Positions 8,019 through 25,630 of a stretch of 64,000 nt of DNA are shown here, piece after piece. Location: positions 62,001 through 126,000 of the forward strand of contig CABJAJ010000003.1 in the NCBI GenBank assembly GCA_902363575.1, read 5' to 3'. The notes beneath the pieces were generated by a model. The model was not told the DNA's origin. It ran no database searches and saw nothing but the letters and a program-made list of their open reading frames with translations. Made by a program: the position numbers and the translations under genes. This stretch comes from Rikenellaceae bacterium (GTDB taxonomy: Bacteria; Bacteroidota; Bacteroidia; Bacteroidales; Rikenellaceae). Within the stretch, counting starts at the first letter, position 1, and the number at the start of each line of letters is the position of its first letter.

Positions 8019-8285
8019 CTATTTGGCGTTCTTCTTATCGTAGCGTTTTGCGTAACGGCTCATAAACTTATCGACGCGACCGGCGGTGTCCACCAACTTC
8101 ATCTTGCCCGTGTAGAACGGGTGCGACGTGTTGGAAATCTCCATCTTATACACGGGATAGGTTTCGCCGTTCACTTCGATGGTCTCTTTTGTCGAAACGG
8201 CGGACCGGCACAAAAACACGTGGTCATTCGACATATCCTTGAATGCCACTAAACGATAATTTTCGGGATGGATTCCTTTTTTCAT
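8019..8285 (-). CDS. rpmE: 50S ribosomal protein L31 type B
   Basis: Large-subunit ribosomal protein of 88 residues. It starts MKKGIHPENYRLVAFKDMSN and contains SNTSHPFYTGK, both diagnostic of L31. The zinc-binding cysteine set of type A L31 is absent, so this is the zinc-independent type B form. The start at 8285 follows a TACCTTTG promoter (8323-8330); a longer frame reading through that promoter is rejected. The gene is monocistronic, with a terminator directly downstream. Confidence 0.95.
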   Translation of the reverse strand: MKKGIHPENYRLVAFKDMSNDHVFLCRSAVSTKETIEVNGETYPVYKMEISNTSHPFYTGKMKLVDTAGRVDKFMSRYAKRYDKKNAK

Positions 8286-8322
8286 TTCGTTCGTTTTGTA
8301 CGAGATAAATACTTTAGCGGGA

Positions 8323-8330
8323 CAAAGGTA
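8323..8330 (-). promoter_or_regulatory. rpmE promoter -7 box
   Basis: The reverse strand reads TACCTTTG, fitting TAnnTTTG, 37 bases upstream of the rpmE ATG. Confidence 0.6.
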
Positions 8331-8532
8331 GCAAATTAATCCCAATATCCAACCCGGCGGCCGAATTTTTTATCGTCCGGGCAAAAAGGAGCAGTCCGTG
8401 GCGGCCGGGCCGATGTCGCAGTCGCCCGCAGTCGCCCTTGTCGCTTGTATGGCTCTCCTATCGTCCCGGATGTATCCGGATCGTTCCGTACCGGAAATCG
8501 CGCGGATGCATTGTAGAATCTGAAAAAATGGC

Positions 8533-8540
8533 TATCTTTG
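8533..8540 (+). promoter_or_regulatory. tRNA-Met promoter -7 box
   Basis: TATCTTTG lies 25 bases upstream of the tRNA 5' end and is the only such box between rpmE and the tRNA on this strand. Confidence 0.65.
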
Positions 8541-8565
8541 CCCCGCGCAATCGCGGTTGCGCCAA

Positions 8566-8639
8566 GGGCCCATAGCTCAGTCGGTCAGAGCAGCGGACTC
8601 ATAATCCGAAGGTCGTGGGATCATGCCCCTCTGGGCCCA
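8566..8639 (+). tRNA. tRNA-Met (CAT), atypical T-arm
   Basis: A 7-bp acceptor stem (GGGCCCA/TGGGCCC), a normal D-arm with GG, and the anticodon loop CTCATAA give anticodon CAT. Elongator Met is the likely identity; Ile2 with lysidine cannot be excluded. The T-loop reads ATCATGC instead of TTCxAxY, so 54-58 is A-T rather than T-A. The T-stem has a T50-T64 mismatch and the anticodon stem a G27-A43 mismatch. CCA is not encoded. Confidence 0.85.
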
Positions 8640-8659
8640 CCCGGTAAACAATTACCCAA

Positions 8660-8685
8660 CCTCTTAGTCCATAAGAGGTTTTTTT
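8660..8685 (+). terminator. Terminator after tRNA-Met
   Basis: The stem CCTCTTA/TAAGAGG with a five-base loop is followed by seven T. Confidence 0.88.
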
Positions 8686-8699
8686 ATTGCCTCGGGTCG

Positions 8700-8950
8700 T
8701 CGTTTTTCGTCGCGCTCCGGTCGGTCCATCTTCCGGTCGGCAATTTCGATCGGCTGTTTTTCCGGTCGGCAATCTGCTCGGCAATTTCGTTGTCAGTTTC
8801 CGGCCTGAAATTCTGCGTTGTCGGTCTGGTCGGCAATTCTGCGTTGTCAGTTTCTCCGGTCGGCAATTCTCCGCTGTCTCTCCGGTCGGTTAATTTCCCG
8901 ATCGGTTGTCTTTCCGGTTGCTGTCTATCCGGTCGGGAGTCTTGCACGAC
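8700..8950. repeat. Degenerate GGTCGGCAATT repeat tract
   Basis: This gene-free stretch holds at least six variants of TCCGGTCGGCAATT, for example near 8716, 8731, 8760, 8826, 8852 and 8884, separated by irregular T-rich spacers. It is not a CRISPR because neither repeats nor spacers have constant length. The short open frames across it simply reflect the repeat. Confidence 0.7.
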
Positions 8951-9003
8951 GAGTTATTGAGGCGTCGCGCCCGCAAGCGTTGCCGGAGGAGGTGATTTGC
9001 CGT

Positions 9004-9738
9004 CTATGCCTTTTGCGGCCCAACCGGAGCGGAGGCGGAAAGAGACGGGCCGGCACTCGGCTGCGGCGATTTCGAGACGGCTTTGGCACGAAGAGCCCCC
9101 GACGTGCGGGTCGTTACCCGGGGTACCGGCTCCGCGATGCGGGCCCGCACCGTGCGGAGTTCGCGCAGCGCGGTCAGGGGATGCCTCAGCCAGCGGCTCA
9201 GGGGCGGGCGGCGCTCGAGCACATACACTTTCAGGTTGGTGCGATGCCCGTCGGAGAGCAGCTCCGCCCGGTATTCGATCCGACAGAGGCGGAACCCGAG
9301 CCGCTCGGGAATGCGGTTGCTGCGGATGTTGCGGGTGGCGCACTTGATCTCGATGCGCCGCAGCCCCATCTCCCGGAAAGCATAGCGGCACAGCCGCCGA
9401 ACCGAGCGGGTCACGATACCGCGCCCCTGATACTCTTCGCGAAGCCAGTAGCCGATCTGGGCGGTGCCGCTTTGCGGATCGACGGAGGGGAAGCCGATCA
9501 GCCCTGCGAACCGCTGGTCGGGGCCGGTGCGGATGGTGAACACGGGTTGCGGAGGGACGGCATTGGCTACGCCGCGCAGATAGGCGACCGTATCATTGAG
9601 GCAGCGGGTCTGTTCCACGAAAGGGAGCCAACGGCCCAGATGGGCCCGCTGTTCGCGGATGGAGGCGTAAATTTCGAGTGCGTCGCAGTATCGGGCCTCC
9701 CTGAGAAGGAGGTGCCGGGCAATTCGTAGTATGAGCAT
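9004..9738 (-). CDS. GNAT-family N-acetyltransferase (RimJ/RimL type)
   Basis: Acetyl-CoA-dependent acetyltransferase of 244 residues. Residues about 1-180 have the RimL layout: LxLREARYCDALEIY at the start, the central GYWLREEYQGRGIVTRSV with the Q-x-x-G-x-G/A acetyl-CoA motif, and ATRNIRSNRIPERLGF. Substrate unknown: a ribosomal protein, another protein or a small amine is possible. The last 60 or so residues (after LERRPPLSR) are Arg/Ala/Ser/Pro-rich and unlike the domain, and the stop borders the repeat tract at 8700-8950, so the gene may have run on into non-coding DNA. A TAACTTTG box (9761-9768) lies upstream. Confidence 0.82.
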   Translation of the reverse strand: MLILRIARHLLLREARYCDALEIYASIREQRAHLGRWLPFVEQTRCLNDTVAYLRGVANAVPPQPVFTIRTGPDQRFAGLIGFPSVDPQSGTAQIGYWLREEYQGRGIVTRSVRRLCRYAFREMGLRRIEIKCATRNIRSNRIPERLGFRLCRIEYRAELLSDGHRTNLKVYVLERRPPLSRWLRHPLTALRELRTVRARIAEPVPRVTTRTSGALRAKAVSKSPQPSAGPSLSASAPVGPQKA

Positions 9739-9760
9739 GACCAGAGGGGCATTGAGGCGA

Positions 9761-9768
9761 CAAAGTTA
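9761..9768 (-). promoter_or_regulatory. -7 box for the acetyltransferase
   Basis: The reverse strand reads TAACTTTG 23 bases before the ATG at 9738. Confidence 0.5.
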
Positions 9769-9872
9769 CGAAAATTGCCTTTTATTATTATATGGTATCC
9801 CGTTGAGTCGCTCATTTTCGTTCTTTTTGGGAAAAAATGAACCGGACTATTTTTTAATTCGCAAAACTATTC

Positions 9873-9880
9873 TATATTTG
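9873..9880 (+). promoter_or_regulatory. Distal promoter box of the tRNA-tuf cluster
   Basis: TATATTTG fits TAnnTTTG about 130 bases upstream of tRNA-Thr, in an AT-rich stretch between divergent units. It would be a second start for the cluster, upstream of the box at 9983. Confidence 0.4.
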
Positions 9881-9958
9881 CACCCGATTTCGTCCCGGCT
9901 TGCCGGGCGTATGCAAAGCGTTCTTTGAGCGGATTGAAAGAAAATTTGTGGCTGATTA

Positions 9959-9990
9959 TTTTGCCGTTAATTTTTTTATACCTACTTTTG
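9959..9990 (+). promoter_or_regulatory. Promoter of the tRNA-Thr/Tyr/Gly-tuf cluster
   Basis: TTTG near 9960-9963 and TACTTTTG at 9983-9990 are separated by about 19 bases, matching the Bacteroidetes -33/-7 promoter. tRNA-Thr begins 20 bases after the box. Confidence 0.75.
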
Positions 9991-10010
9991 CAATCCAAAA
10001 CGGTTTGATT

Positions 10011-10084
10011 GCCGATGTAGCTCAGTTGGCCAGAGCAGCTGATTTGTAATCAGCTGGTCGGGGGTTCGAATCCCTCCATCGGCT
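10011..10084 (+). tRNA. tRNA-Thr (TGT)
   Basis: The 7-bp acceptor stem GCCGATG/CATCGGC, anticodon loop TTTGTAA and normal TTCGAAT T-loop give threonine. It is first in the cluster leading into tuf. Confidence 0.95.
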
Positions 10085-10129
10085 CGGAGTGCCGATGCAG
10101 GGAGCGACTGCAAAGGCGGCAAACAAAAA

Positions 10130-10212
10130 GGGAAGTTACCAGAGTGGCCAAATGGGGCAGACTGTAAATCTGCTGACGTGAGTCTTCGGTGGTTCGAATC
10201 CATCACTTCCCA
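10130..10212 (+). tRNA. tRNA-Tyr (GTA)
   Basis: The acceptor stem GGGAAGT/ACTTCCC, anticodon GTA and a long class II variable arm identify tyrosine. The T-loop is normal (TTCGAAT). Confidence 0.95.
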
Positions 10213-10289
10213 CAAAAAGAGTGCCGGTCGGAGTGGCGGGACTTCCGGGCGATCCGGAGGGCGAATGAACTTCGATGCGGTGCGTTTTT

Positions 10290-10362
10290 GCGGAAGTAGC
10301 TCAGTTGATAGAGCATTAGCCTTCCAAGCTAAGGGTCGCGAGTTTGAGCCTCGTCTTCCGCT
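10290..10362 (+). tRNA. tRNA-Gly (TCC) with A19-T56
   Basis: The acceptor stem GCGGAAG/CTTCCGC and anticodon loop CTTCCAA give anticodon TCC, glycine. The D-loop reads AGTTGATA (A at 19) and the T-loop TTTGAGC (T at 56). The nearly universal G19-C56 tertiary pair is therefore replaced by A19-T56. All stems are intact, so it looks functional. Confidence 0.93.
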
Positions 10363-10481
10363 CACGAGCAGATCGGCGTGATGCGAACGTCTCTACCGAA
10401 AGGGGGACTTTGCATCGCCCGCTTGCTGCGATTGACGAAATTGCAGGCGTAATTTTTACAAAATCTTAATACTTTTATACT

Positions 10482-11669
<1,188 letters not shown>

Positions 11670-11719
11670 TCGGGAAATAAGAAAGCAGTGCGGGGGCGAC
11701 CCGGCGCTGCTTTCAAAAC

Positions 11720-11790
11720 AGGAGCATAGTTCAAGGGTAGAATAGCGGTCTCCAAAACCGTTGATGGGAGTTCGAATCTCTCTGCTCCTG
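11720..11790 (+). tRNA. tRNA-Trp (CCA)
   Basis: The acceptor stem AGGAGCA/TGCTCCT, anticodon loop CTCCAAA and T-loop TTCGAAT identify tryptophan. It lies between tuf and secE, in the same transcription direction. Confidence 0.95.
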
Positions 11791-11810
11791 CTAAAATAAC
11801 GCGAATAAGT

Positions 11811-12008
11811 ATGTTCAATTATTTCAAGGAGTCTTACAACGAGCTCGTCCACAAGGTGACGTGGCCCACGTTCAGCCAGTTGCAGAACTCGACGGTGGTG
11901 GTGATGGTCGCTTCGCTGCTGTTCGCCATCGTGGTGCTGGCCATGGATCTCTCGTTCGAGAACATTATGGCGGCAATCTACAAGACCCTGGGTAATCTCG
12001 GTCGATAA
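11811..12008 (+). CDS. secE: Preprotein translocase subunit SecE
   Basis: Small 65-residue SecYEG component. It has the conserved cytoplasmic amphipathic helix (YFKESYNELVHKVTWPTFSQL) and one membrane helix (about residues 32-52). Its size is normal for the short Bacteroidetes SecE. It starts 20 bases after tRNA-Trp and 11 bases separate its stop from nusG. Confidence 0.95.
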   Translation: MFNYFKESYNELVHKVTWPTFSQLQNSTVVVMVASLLFAIVVLAMDLSFENIMAAIYKTLGNLGR

Positions 12009-12019
12009 CCGCTTGAGCG

Positions 12020-12580
12020 ATGAGTGAAACGAACAAGCAATGGTATGTGGTCCGTGCCATCGGCGGCAAGGAGGGTAAGGTCAAGGAGTATATCGAGGCC
12101 GAAATCCGCCATCACCACCTGGAGGACTATATCTCCCAGATCCTGATTCCCACCGAGAAGGTCTATACCATCCGCGGCGGCAAGAAGGTCTCCAAGGAAA
12201 AGGTTTCCTACCCCGGATACGTACTGATCGAGGCCGCTCTGGTCGGCCAGATCCCTATTATAATTCGTAACACCCCCAACGTGCTCGGCTTCCTGGGCGA
12301 CACCAAGGAAGACAGCCGCAAGATGATCGCCACCCCGCTGCGTCCGCAGGAGGTGAGCCGCATCCTGGGCCGCGTCGATGAGCTGAGCGCGATGGAGGAG
12401 GAGAACGAAGTACCCTTCTTTGTCGGCGAGACCGTAAAGGTTACGGACGGTCCTTTCTCAAGCTTCCAAGGTACCATTGAGACAGTCGATAACGAGCGCA
12501 AGAAACTCACGGTATCGGTGAAGATATTCGGGCGCAAAACTCCCATGGAGTTGAGTTTCACCCAAGTAGAAAAAGAATAA
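12020..12580 (+). CDS. nusG: Transcription termination/antitermination factor NusG
   Basis: A 186-residue protein that binds RNA polymerase and couples it to Rho or the ribosome. The NGN domain (KQWYVVRAIGGKEGKVKEYI, YPGYVLIEAAL) and the C-terminal KOW segment (GETVKVTDGPFSSFQGTIE) are both present. It is followed 16 bases later by rplK, the usual order. Confidence 0.97.
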   Translation: MSETNKQWYVVRAIGGKEGKVKEYIEAEIRHHHLEDYISQILIPTEKVYTIRGGKKVSKEKVSYPGYVLIEAALVGQIPIIIRNTPNVLGFLGDTKEDSRKMIATPLRPQEVSRILGRVDELSAMEEENEVPFFVGETVKVTDGPFSSFQGTIETVDNERKKLTVSVKIFGRKTPMELSFTQVEKE

Positions 12581-12596
12581 TTAACCAAGGAAAATT

Positions 12597-13037
12597 ATGG
12601 CAAAAGAGGTTGCTGCATTTATCAAATTGCAGATAAAGGGCGGTGCTGCCAATCCTTCACCCCCGGTCGGCCCGGCGTTGGGTTCCAAAGGAGTCAATAT
12701 CATGGACTTCTGCAAGCAGTTCAACGCCCGCACGCAGGACAAGGCGGGGAAGGTGCTTCCGGTCATCATCACGGTCTATTCCGACAAGTCGTTCGATTTC
12801 GTCGTAAAACAGCCGCCCGTAGCCATCCAGCTCAAGGAAGCTGCCAAGGTCAAGACGGGTTCCGCACAGCCCAACCGCGACAAGGTGGGACAGGTGACGT
12901 GGGATCAGGTCCGGGAGATCGCTCAGGACAAGATGCCCGACATGAACTGCTTCACGCTGGAGTCCGCCATGCGTATGGTCGCCGGTACCGCACGCAGCAT
13001 GGGTATCAACGTCGTCGGTGAATTTCCTAATATGTAA
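12597..13037 (+). CDS. rplK: 50S ribosomal protein L11
   Basis: A 146-residue L11 with the N-terminal [20 protein letters not shown], which forms the GTPase-associated region and thiostrepton-site side, and the rRNA-binding C-terminal domain ([18 protein letters not shown]). The start follows the nusG stop closely. Part of the L11-L1-L10-L12 group. Confidence 0.97.
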   Translation: MAKEVAAFIKLQIKGGAANPSPPVGPALGSKGVNIMDFCKQFNARTQDKAGKVLPVIITVYSDKSFDFVVKQPPVAIQLKEAAKVKTGSAQPNRDKVGQVTWDQVREIAQDKMPDMNCFTLESAMRMVAGTARSMGINVVGEFPNM

Positions 13038-13042
13038 CGAAG

Positions 13043-13741
13043 ATGAGTAAGTTGACAAAAAATCAAAAGATCGCCTACGCAAAGGTGGAGCCCGAAAAGG
13101 CTTACAAACTTGCCGAGGCCGCCGCTCTTCTGAAGGAAATTACCTTTACGAAATTCGATGCTTCCGTGGATATCGACGTGCGTCTGGGAGTCGATCCCCG
13201 CAAGGCCAACCAAATGGTCCGCGGCGTGGTGACGCTTCCGCACGGTACGGGCAAGCAGGTCCGCGTGCTGGTGCTCTGCACCCCCGATAAGGAGGAGGAG
13301 GCCAAGGCAGCCGGTGCCGACTATGTCGGGCTGGACGAATACGTGGATAAGATCAAGGGCGGATGGACGGATGTGGACGTAATCATCACCACGCCCAACG
13401 TCATGGGCAAGGTCGGTGCGCTGGGACGTATCCTGGGTCCGCGCGGCCTGATGCCGAACCCCAAGACGGGTACGGTGACCATGGAGGTGGGCAAAGCCGT
13501 CCGCGAGGTGAAGATGGGTAAGATCGACTTCAAGGTCGATAAGTTCGGTATCGTCCATACGTCGGTGGGCAAGATTTCCTTCTCGCCCGACCAGATCGTG
13601 GACAATGCCAGGGAGGTGCTGGGCATGATTCTCAAGCTCAAGCCGTCTGCCGCCAAAGGCGCCTACGTGAAGAGTATTTACCTCTCGACCACGATGAGCC
13701 CCGGTCTGCAGGTCGATTCCAAATCAGTAGAACTTAAATAA
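13043..13741 (+). CDS. rplA: 50S ribosomal protein L1
   Basis: A 232-residue L1-stalk protein. Conserved segments [36 protein letters not shown] and [12 protein letters not shown] are visible. L1 is an autogenous repressor of the rplK-rplA mRNA in several bacteria; no specific binding site was identified here. Five bases separate it from rplK. Confidence 0.97.
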   Translation: MSKLTKNQKIAYAKVEPEKAYKLAEAAALLKEITFTKFDASVDIDVRLGVDPRKANQMVRGVVTLPHGTGKQVRVLVLCTPDKEEEAKAAGADYVGLDEYVDKIKGGWTDVDVIITTPNVMGKVGALGRILGPRGLMPNPKTGTVTMEVGKAVREVKMGKIDFKVDKFGIVHTSVGKISFSPDQIVDNAREVLGMILKLKPSAAKGAYVKSIYLSTTMSPGLQVDSKSVELK

Positions 13742-13758
13742 GAGGGAGGAGAACGAAG

Positions 13759-14280
13759 ATGACCAAGGAAGAAAAGAAGGCTGTGATCGACGGTCTTGCC
13801 GAGCAGCTCAACGCGTATCCTCACTTTTACATCGCCGACATCGAGTCGCTCAACGCTGAGCAGACCGCCTCGCTGCGCCGCAAGTGCTTCGAGAGCCAGG
13901 TCAAGCTGGTCGTGGTCAAAAACACGCTGCTGGGCAAAGCGCTCGAACAGGTCGATAAGGCCGACGCCGAGCTGGTGAAGGTGTTGGAGGGTCCTACCTC
14001 GGTGCTGTTTACGCAGACCGGGAAAGCTCCCGCCGTGCTGATCAAGGATTTCCGCAAATCGGGCGACAAGCCGCTGCTGAAGGCCGCCTATGTCGAGGGT
14101 TGCGTCTATGTGGGCGACAACCAGCTCGACGCGCTCTGCAACGTGAAGAGCCGCGAGGAGCTCATCGGCGACATCGTGGCCCTGCTGCAGTCCCCGGCCA
14201 AGCGGGTTATCTCCGCATTGCAGGGTAACGCGGGTCAGAAGATCGCGGGCATCGTAAAGACGCTGGAAGAAAGAAACTAA
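13759..14280 (+). CDS. rplJ: 50S ribosomal protein L10
   Basis: A 173-residue stalk-base protein that anchors the L7/L12 dimers. It has the L10 N-terminal domain (YIADIESLNAEQTASLRRKC, VKNTLLGKALEQ) and the long C-terminal helix for L12 binding. It starts 18 bases after rplA and precedes rplL by 42 bases. Confidence 0.96.
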   Translation: MTKEEKKAVIDGLAEQLNAYPHFYIADIESLNAEQTASLRRKCFESQVKLVVVKNTLLGKALEQVDKADAELVKVLEGPTSVLFTQTGKAPAVLIKDFRKSGDKPLLKAAYVEGCVYVGDNQLDALCNVKSREELIGDIVALLQSPAKRVISALQGNAGQKIAGIVKTLEERN

Positions 14281-14322
14281 CCATTAAGAACAAAAAACAA
14301 GAAATTTAATACAATTACAACT

Positions 14323-14700
14323 ATGGCAGATGTAAAGAAATTAGCTGAAGAATTGGTGAATTTGACAGTTAAGGAGGTAAACGAACTGGCTACCATCCTC
14401 AAGGACGAGTATGGCATTGAACCCGCCGCCGCTGCTGTCGCAGTCGCCGCACCTGCTGCCGGCGCCGGCGAGGCTGCCGCCGCCGAAAAAACGTCGTTCG
14501 ACGTGATCCTGAAGAACGCCGGTCAGGCCAAGCTCCAGGTTATCAAGGCCGTGAAGGACCTCGCAGGTCTCTCGCTCGGTGATGCCAAGGCGCTGGTTGA
14601 CGCAGCTCCCAAGGCCGTGAAGGAGGGTGTTTCCAAGGAGGAGGCCGAGTCCATCAAGGCTCAGCTCGAGGAGGCCGGTGCTGAAGTTGAAGTTAAGTAG
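14323..14700 (+). CDS. rplL: 50S ribosomal protein L7/L12
   Basis: A 125-residue stalk protein that recruits translation factors. The N-terminal dimerisation helices are followed by an Ala/Gly-rich hinge ([20 protein letters not shown]) and the C-terminal domain ([40 protein letters not shown]). A long stem-loop follows before rpoB. Confidence 0.97.
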   Translation: MADVKKLAEELVNLTVKEVNELATILKDEYGIEPAAAAVAVAAPAAGAGEAAAAEKTSFDVILKNAGQAKLQVIKAVKDLAGLSLGDAKALVDAAPKAVKEGVSKEEAESIKAQLEEAGAEVEVK

Positions 14701-14728
14701 CTCGTCTGCTTAAAGTCTTCGGACAACA

Positions 14729-14763
14729 GGTATAGAGCTTACGCGCGATGTAAGCTCTATGCC
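14729..14763 (+). terminator. rplL-rpoB intergenic stem-loop (possible attenuator)
   Basis: GGTATAGAGCTTAC (14729-14742) pairs with GTAAGCTCTATGCC (14750-14763), leaving a seven-base loop; all but one position pair. The following bases (TTTCTTAG) form only a weak T-run. Its position between rplL and rpoB is where other bacteria have a partial terminator or RNase III site, so attenuation or processing is likely. Confidence 0.7.
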
Positions 14764-14932
14764 TTTCTTAGTCTAAAGATCAGGAGTGCCGTCAGCGCTG
14801 TGCCTGTTCTTTGGGGTTAGGGATGCTCTCAGAGGGTACATTGTACGCTGGGGGCATTGACGGGATAGACGGAAGCCCGTTTCGAGGGTGTGCAGCCCTT
14901 AACTGCACTCAACTAAACAATGGATTTTGCCG

Positions 14933-18793
<3,861 letters not shown>

Positions 18794-18833
18794 GCGGAGC
18801 CGGTAATTAGAAGATAAGAAAAAAGATCATATT

Positions 18834-23093
<4,260 letters not shown>

Positions 23094-23117
23094 CGGCAAC
23101 AGTACGCGCTACGTATG

Positions 23118-23158
23118 CGACCGGCCGCCCCGCAAGGGGCGGCCGGTCGGTTATTTTG
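23118..23158 (+). terminator. Terminator of the rpoBC cluster
   Basis: A 14-bp perfect stem (CGACCGGCCGCCCC/GGGGCGGCCGGTCG) with a GCAA tetraloop is followed by GTTATTTT. It lies 25 bases after the rpoC stop. Confidence 0.88.
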
Positions 23159-23256
23159 CGCGTCTGCGACTCTTTACTGCCTGCCGCCCTTGCCTTCGTG
23201 AAAGGGGGTGCATGACGGCCCGACGGCGGGCGGGCACACCACGCAGTTCCGGGCCG

Positions 23257-25623
23257 TCAGATCCGCAGCAGCAGGATGACGAGCAGCAGCATGACCAGAA
23301 AGACGCCCGCATAGCGCAGCAACCCCTGCCGGGGATTGCGCTGTCCCGTGCCTACGACAAATTGCAGCAGAACGACGAACACGCTCAGACACAAGGTCAT
23401 GCTGACGATAAAGCGGATGTAGTTGGAGCCCTCCTGGAACATGCTGGAGCCCGAAATCGATGTGGAGGCGAGGGCGATGAAGGCTGCGAAGATACCCAAT
23501 ATCTGCGTGACCGAGCGGCGGTTGCCGTCGAGTTTGCGGTCGATGGTCTCCTGCGATTTCTCGAGACGCTGGTTGAACTCGCTGTCGATCTGGCTTTTGA
23601 TCGAATCCACAAAGCGGAGGTAGAACTGGTTTACGATGTTCTTGCGGCGGAAGTTGAGGCTGGAATAGGTATCGCGCAGCTTGGTTTTCCCGATGGGACG
23701 CAGGAAGGTCGAGGCGATGAAAACCACATCCCTGTGCCCATAGACGTAATCCCGCATGCTCTCCACGGAGTCGATTCCCTCGGAGCCGATCTTCAGCCGT
23801 GCGATCGCATGGTTGCCCTTGCTGTCGCTTTCGCATCGGTAGAAACAGTCCTCGAACAGGGAGCCGTAGTTGGCGGCGTCGCAATTGTCCTCGATGGCAT
23901 GGACCAGCCGCTTGAGCACCAGCGAGAGGGTATTGATCCGGTTCACCAGGTCGAAGCCCAGTTTTGCATGCTGCTTGGTTTCGACCACCTTGTGGATGAT
24001 GCCCAGGCACCATTCAAAGTGACGGGTGAGAAACGAACAGGAGAGAATCCTCGGGCCGCCTTCTAAGAGCACCTGTTCGATCTCCGACAAGTGGTTTTCG
24101 ATAAGCTGCCGCCCCTCGGGACGCGAGAAGTCGGCCTTGTCCACGACGATCTGGAGCTTCTTCAGATAGCGGCCATAGTGGATGAACTGCTCTTGAACGC
24201 GCTTGAGAATTTTTTGATCGTATGCTTTGATGTCCCCGTATTCTTCGTCGTCGAGGCCGGCCGCATGGCTGTTGTATTGGTCGAGGTATTCGGCCGCGAG
24301 TCGTTTGTAATCCCTTTCGAGGAGTTCCGGCTCCTCGTTATTGGCGATGATCGCAAAGAGAAGGTTTTCATACGGGCGGTCGGAGTGCGGCAGTTTGTTG
24401 TGCTGGACGATCGAGGCGACGAAATCGTCGAACATCACATAGGGAATACATTGCTGGCAGGCGGCCTTGTAGTCGTCGATCTTGTGGTGCAGCGAACAGA
24501 TTTCATTGTTCACCATGAAATCGAAGTTGGAGAGCAGCTTGGATGTGTCGCTGCTCAGCACTTTGTAGATCAGGAATTTGTTCTTCCTGTCCAACAACTG
24601 CAGGGTATCGAGGAGTTGGTCCACGACCTCCAGGTCGAACAAATCCCTGAGTTCGTCTTTCGTGGTTTTGGCCCGGCAAAGGTCCTTGAAATTCTCGCAT
24701 GACTTGATTGTCTTCCGGAGTGTGTCTTCGACGCCGAGCAGGGTGCTCATCTCCTGAATACCCACCGAAAAGCAGTGGTCGATTACGGTCATATCGGTAA
24801 TCATCTGGAACAGGTAGGGGAACAGCCGGATAATCTCCGGCAGCTTCTCCGCATCGTTCCGGTTGATGTAGTAGCGGTTGAAATGATCGTATCGCTTGAT
24901 GTAAAGGTTGTTATCCGCGACATTGACGAAATGCTGCGTGTCGTTCGGGTTCAGGATGGCGTCGATTTTGCGGTCGAGAATAAAGCAGGACTCGCAGAGC
25001 ATGGCGAGGATTTCGATGTCGTTCTGGGGGTTCTTGTCCAGCGGAGTCCAGGGCCAGAACTCCTTTTCGGTGCCGATGATCGCATTGGTCAACGAAGCGG
25101 ACAGCGGTTTTAGAATCTTCTCGGTTTGGTTGGCGTCGAAAATATACTCCGCCTTGAGGATGGATAGGCAGAACTGATTGAAAACATGGATCAGGAAGTT
25201 CGTCGAAAGGTACCGGTAGCCGTAGAGCGTGATGTTGGTCACATAGTCGATCAGGAACTGATCGACGGATTTTTTAAACGGTATTTCCCTTTTGAGTTCC
25301 TGCGTGAGCCGGTCGATGAACAGGTGTTTCCGGTCGGTTTTGGTCCGTGCGTTGGAGATGCACGTTTTTACCAGCTCGCCGAACTTTTCGTCTCTCTTCG
25401 TGCTGTTGTTCGACGCGGTGCTGAGGTCTTTGAACCGGATGAAGGCCCTGCAATTCCTGTATAGTTGGGCGATAAGTTTTTCTTCGTAATCCGGATTCTG
25501 AAATCCGTTCCAGAAAACGAGATCGGCAAAATTGCCGGAGGGATTGTTGCTGAGAAGGTTTTGAACGGTTTTTAAAGGGGCAAGAGGTGTTTTTTGGGTT
25601 GAGCAGTTCGGGTCGGTTGTCAT
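23257..25623 (-). CDS. Unrecognised 788-residue protein with C-terminal membrane anchor
   Basis: I recognise no known domain. Residues 1 to about 660 are predicted mostly helical, soluble and charged. A coiled-coil-like stretch (NQRLEKSQETIDRKLDGNRR) leads into three hydrophobic segments at about 708-728, 737-758 and 769-788, which would leave the large N-terminal part cytoplasmic. No nucleotide-binding, nuclease or protease motif was found by eye. It is the last gene of a leftward three-gene operon, beginning 7 bases after the preceding stop. It ends 100 bases from the rpoC terminator on the facing strand. A membrane-tethered sensor or effector, perhaps in defence, is possible but unsupported by motif. 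Confidence 0.85.
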   Translation of the reverse strand: MTTDPNCSTQKTPLAPLKTVQNLLSNNPSGNFADLVFWNGFQNPDYEEKLIAQLYRNCRAFIRFKDLSTASNNSTKRDEKFGELVKTCISNARTKTDRKHLFIDRLTQELKREIPFKKSVDQFLIDYVTNITLYGYRYLSTNFLIHVFNQFCLSILKAEYIFDANQTEKILKPLSASLTNAIIGTEKEFWPWTPLDKNPQNDIEILAMLCESCFILDRKIDAILNPNDTQHFVNVADNNLYIKRYDHFNRYYINRNDAEKLPEIIRLFPYLFQMITDMTVIDHCFSVGIQEMSTLLGVEDTLRKTIKSCENFKDLCRAKTTKDELRDLFDLEVVDQLLDTLQLLDRKNKFLIYKVLSSDTSKLLSNFDFMVNNEICSLHHKIDDYKAACQQCIPYVMFDDFVASIVQHNKLPHSDRPYENLLFAIIANNEEPELLERDYKRLAAEYLDQYNSHAAGLDDEEYGDIKAYDQKILKRVQEQFIHYGRYLKKLQIVVDKADFSRPEGRQLIENHLSEIEQVLLEGGPRILSCSFLTRHFEWCLGIIHKVVETKQHAKLGFDLVNRINTLSLVLKRLVHAIEDNCDAANYGSLFEDCFYRCESDSKGNHAIARLKIGSEGIDSVESMRDYVYGHRDVVFIASTFLRPIGKTKLRDTYSSLNFRRKNIVNQFYLRFVDSIKSQIDSEFNQRLEKSQETIDRKLDGNRRSVTQILGIFAAFIALASTSISGSSMFQEGSNYIRFIVSMTLCLSVFVVLLQFVVGTGQRNPRQGLLRYAGVFLVMLLLVILLLRI

Positions 25624-25630
25624 AAAAAGG

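Noticed and set aside
8684..8947. A reverse-strand frame with ELPTGETDN-like repeats
   Set aside because: It only translates the degenerate GGTCGG repeat; it has no promoter and overlaps the tRNA-Met terminator.
10362..10481. Possible riboswitch or EF-Tu leader regulator between tRNA-Gly and tuf
   Set aside because: No stable conserved fold, terminator or promoter was visible; the gap fits simple co-transcription.
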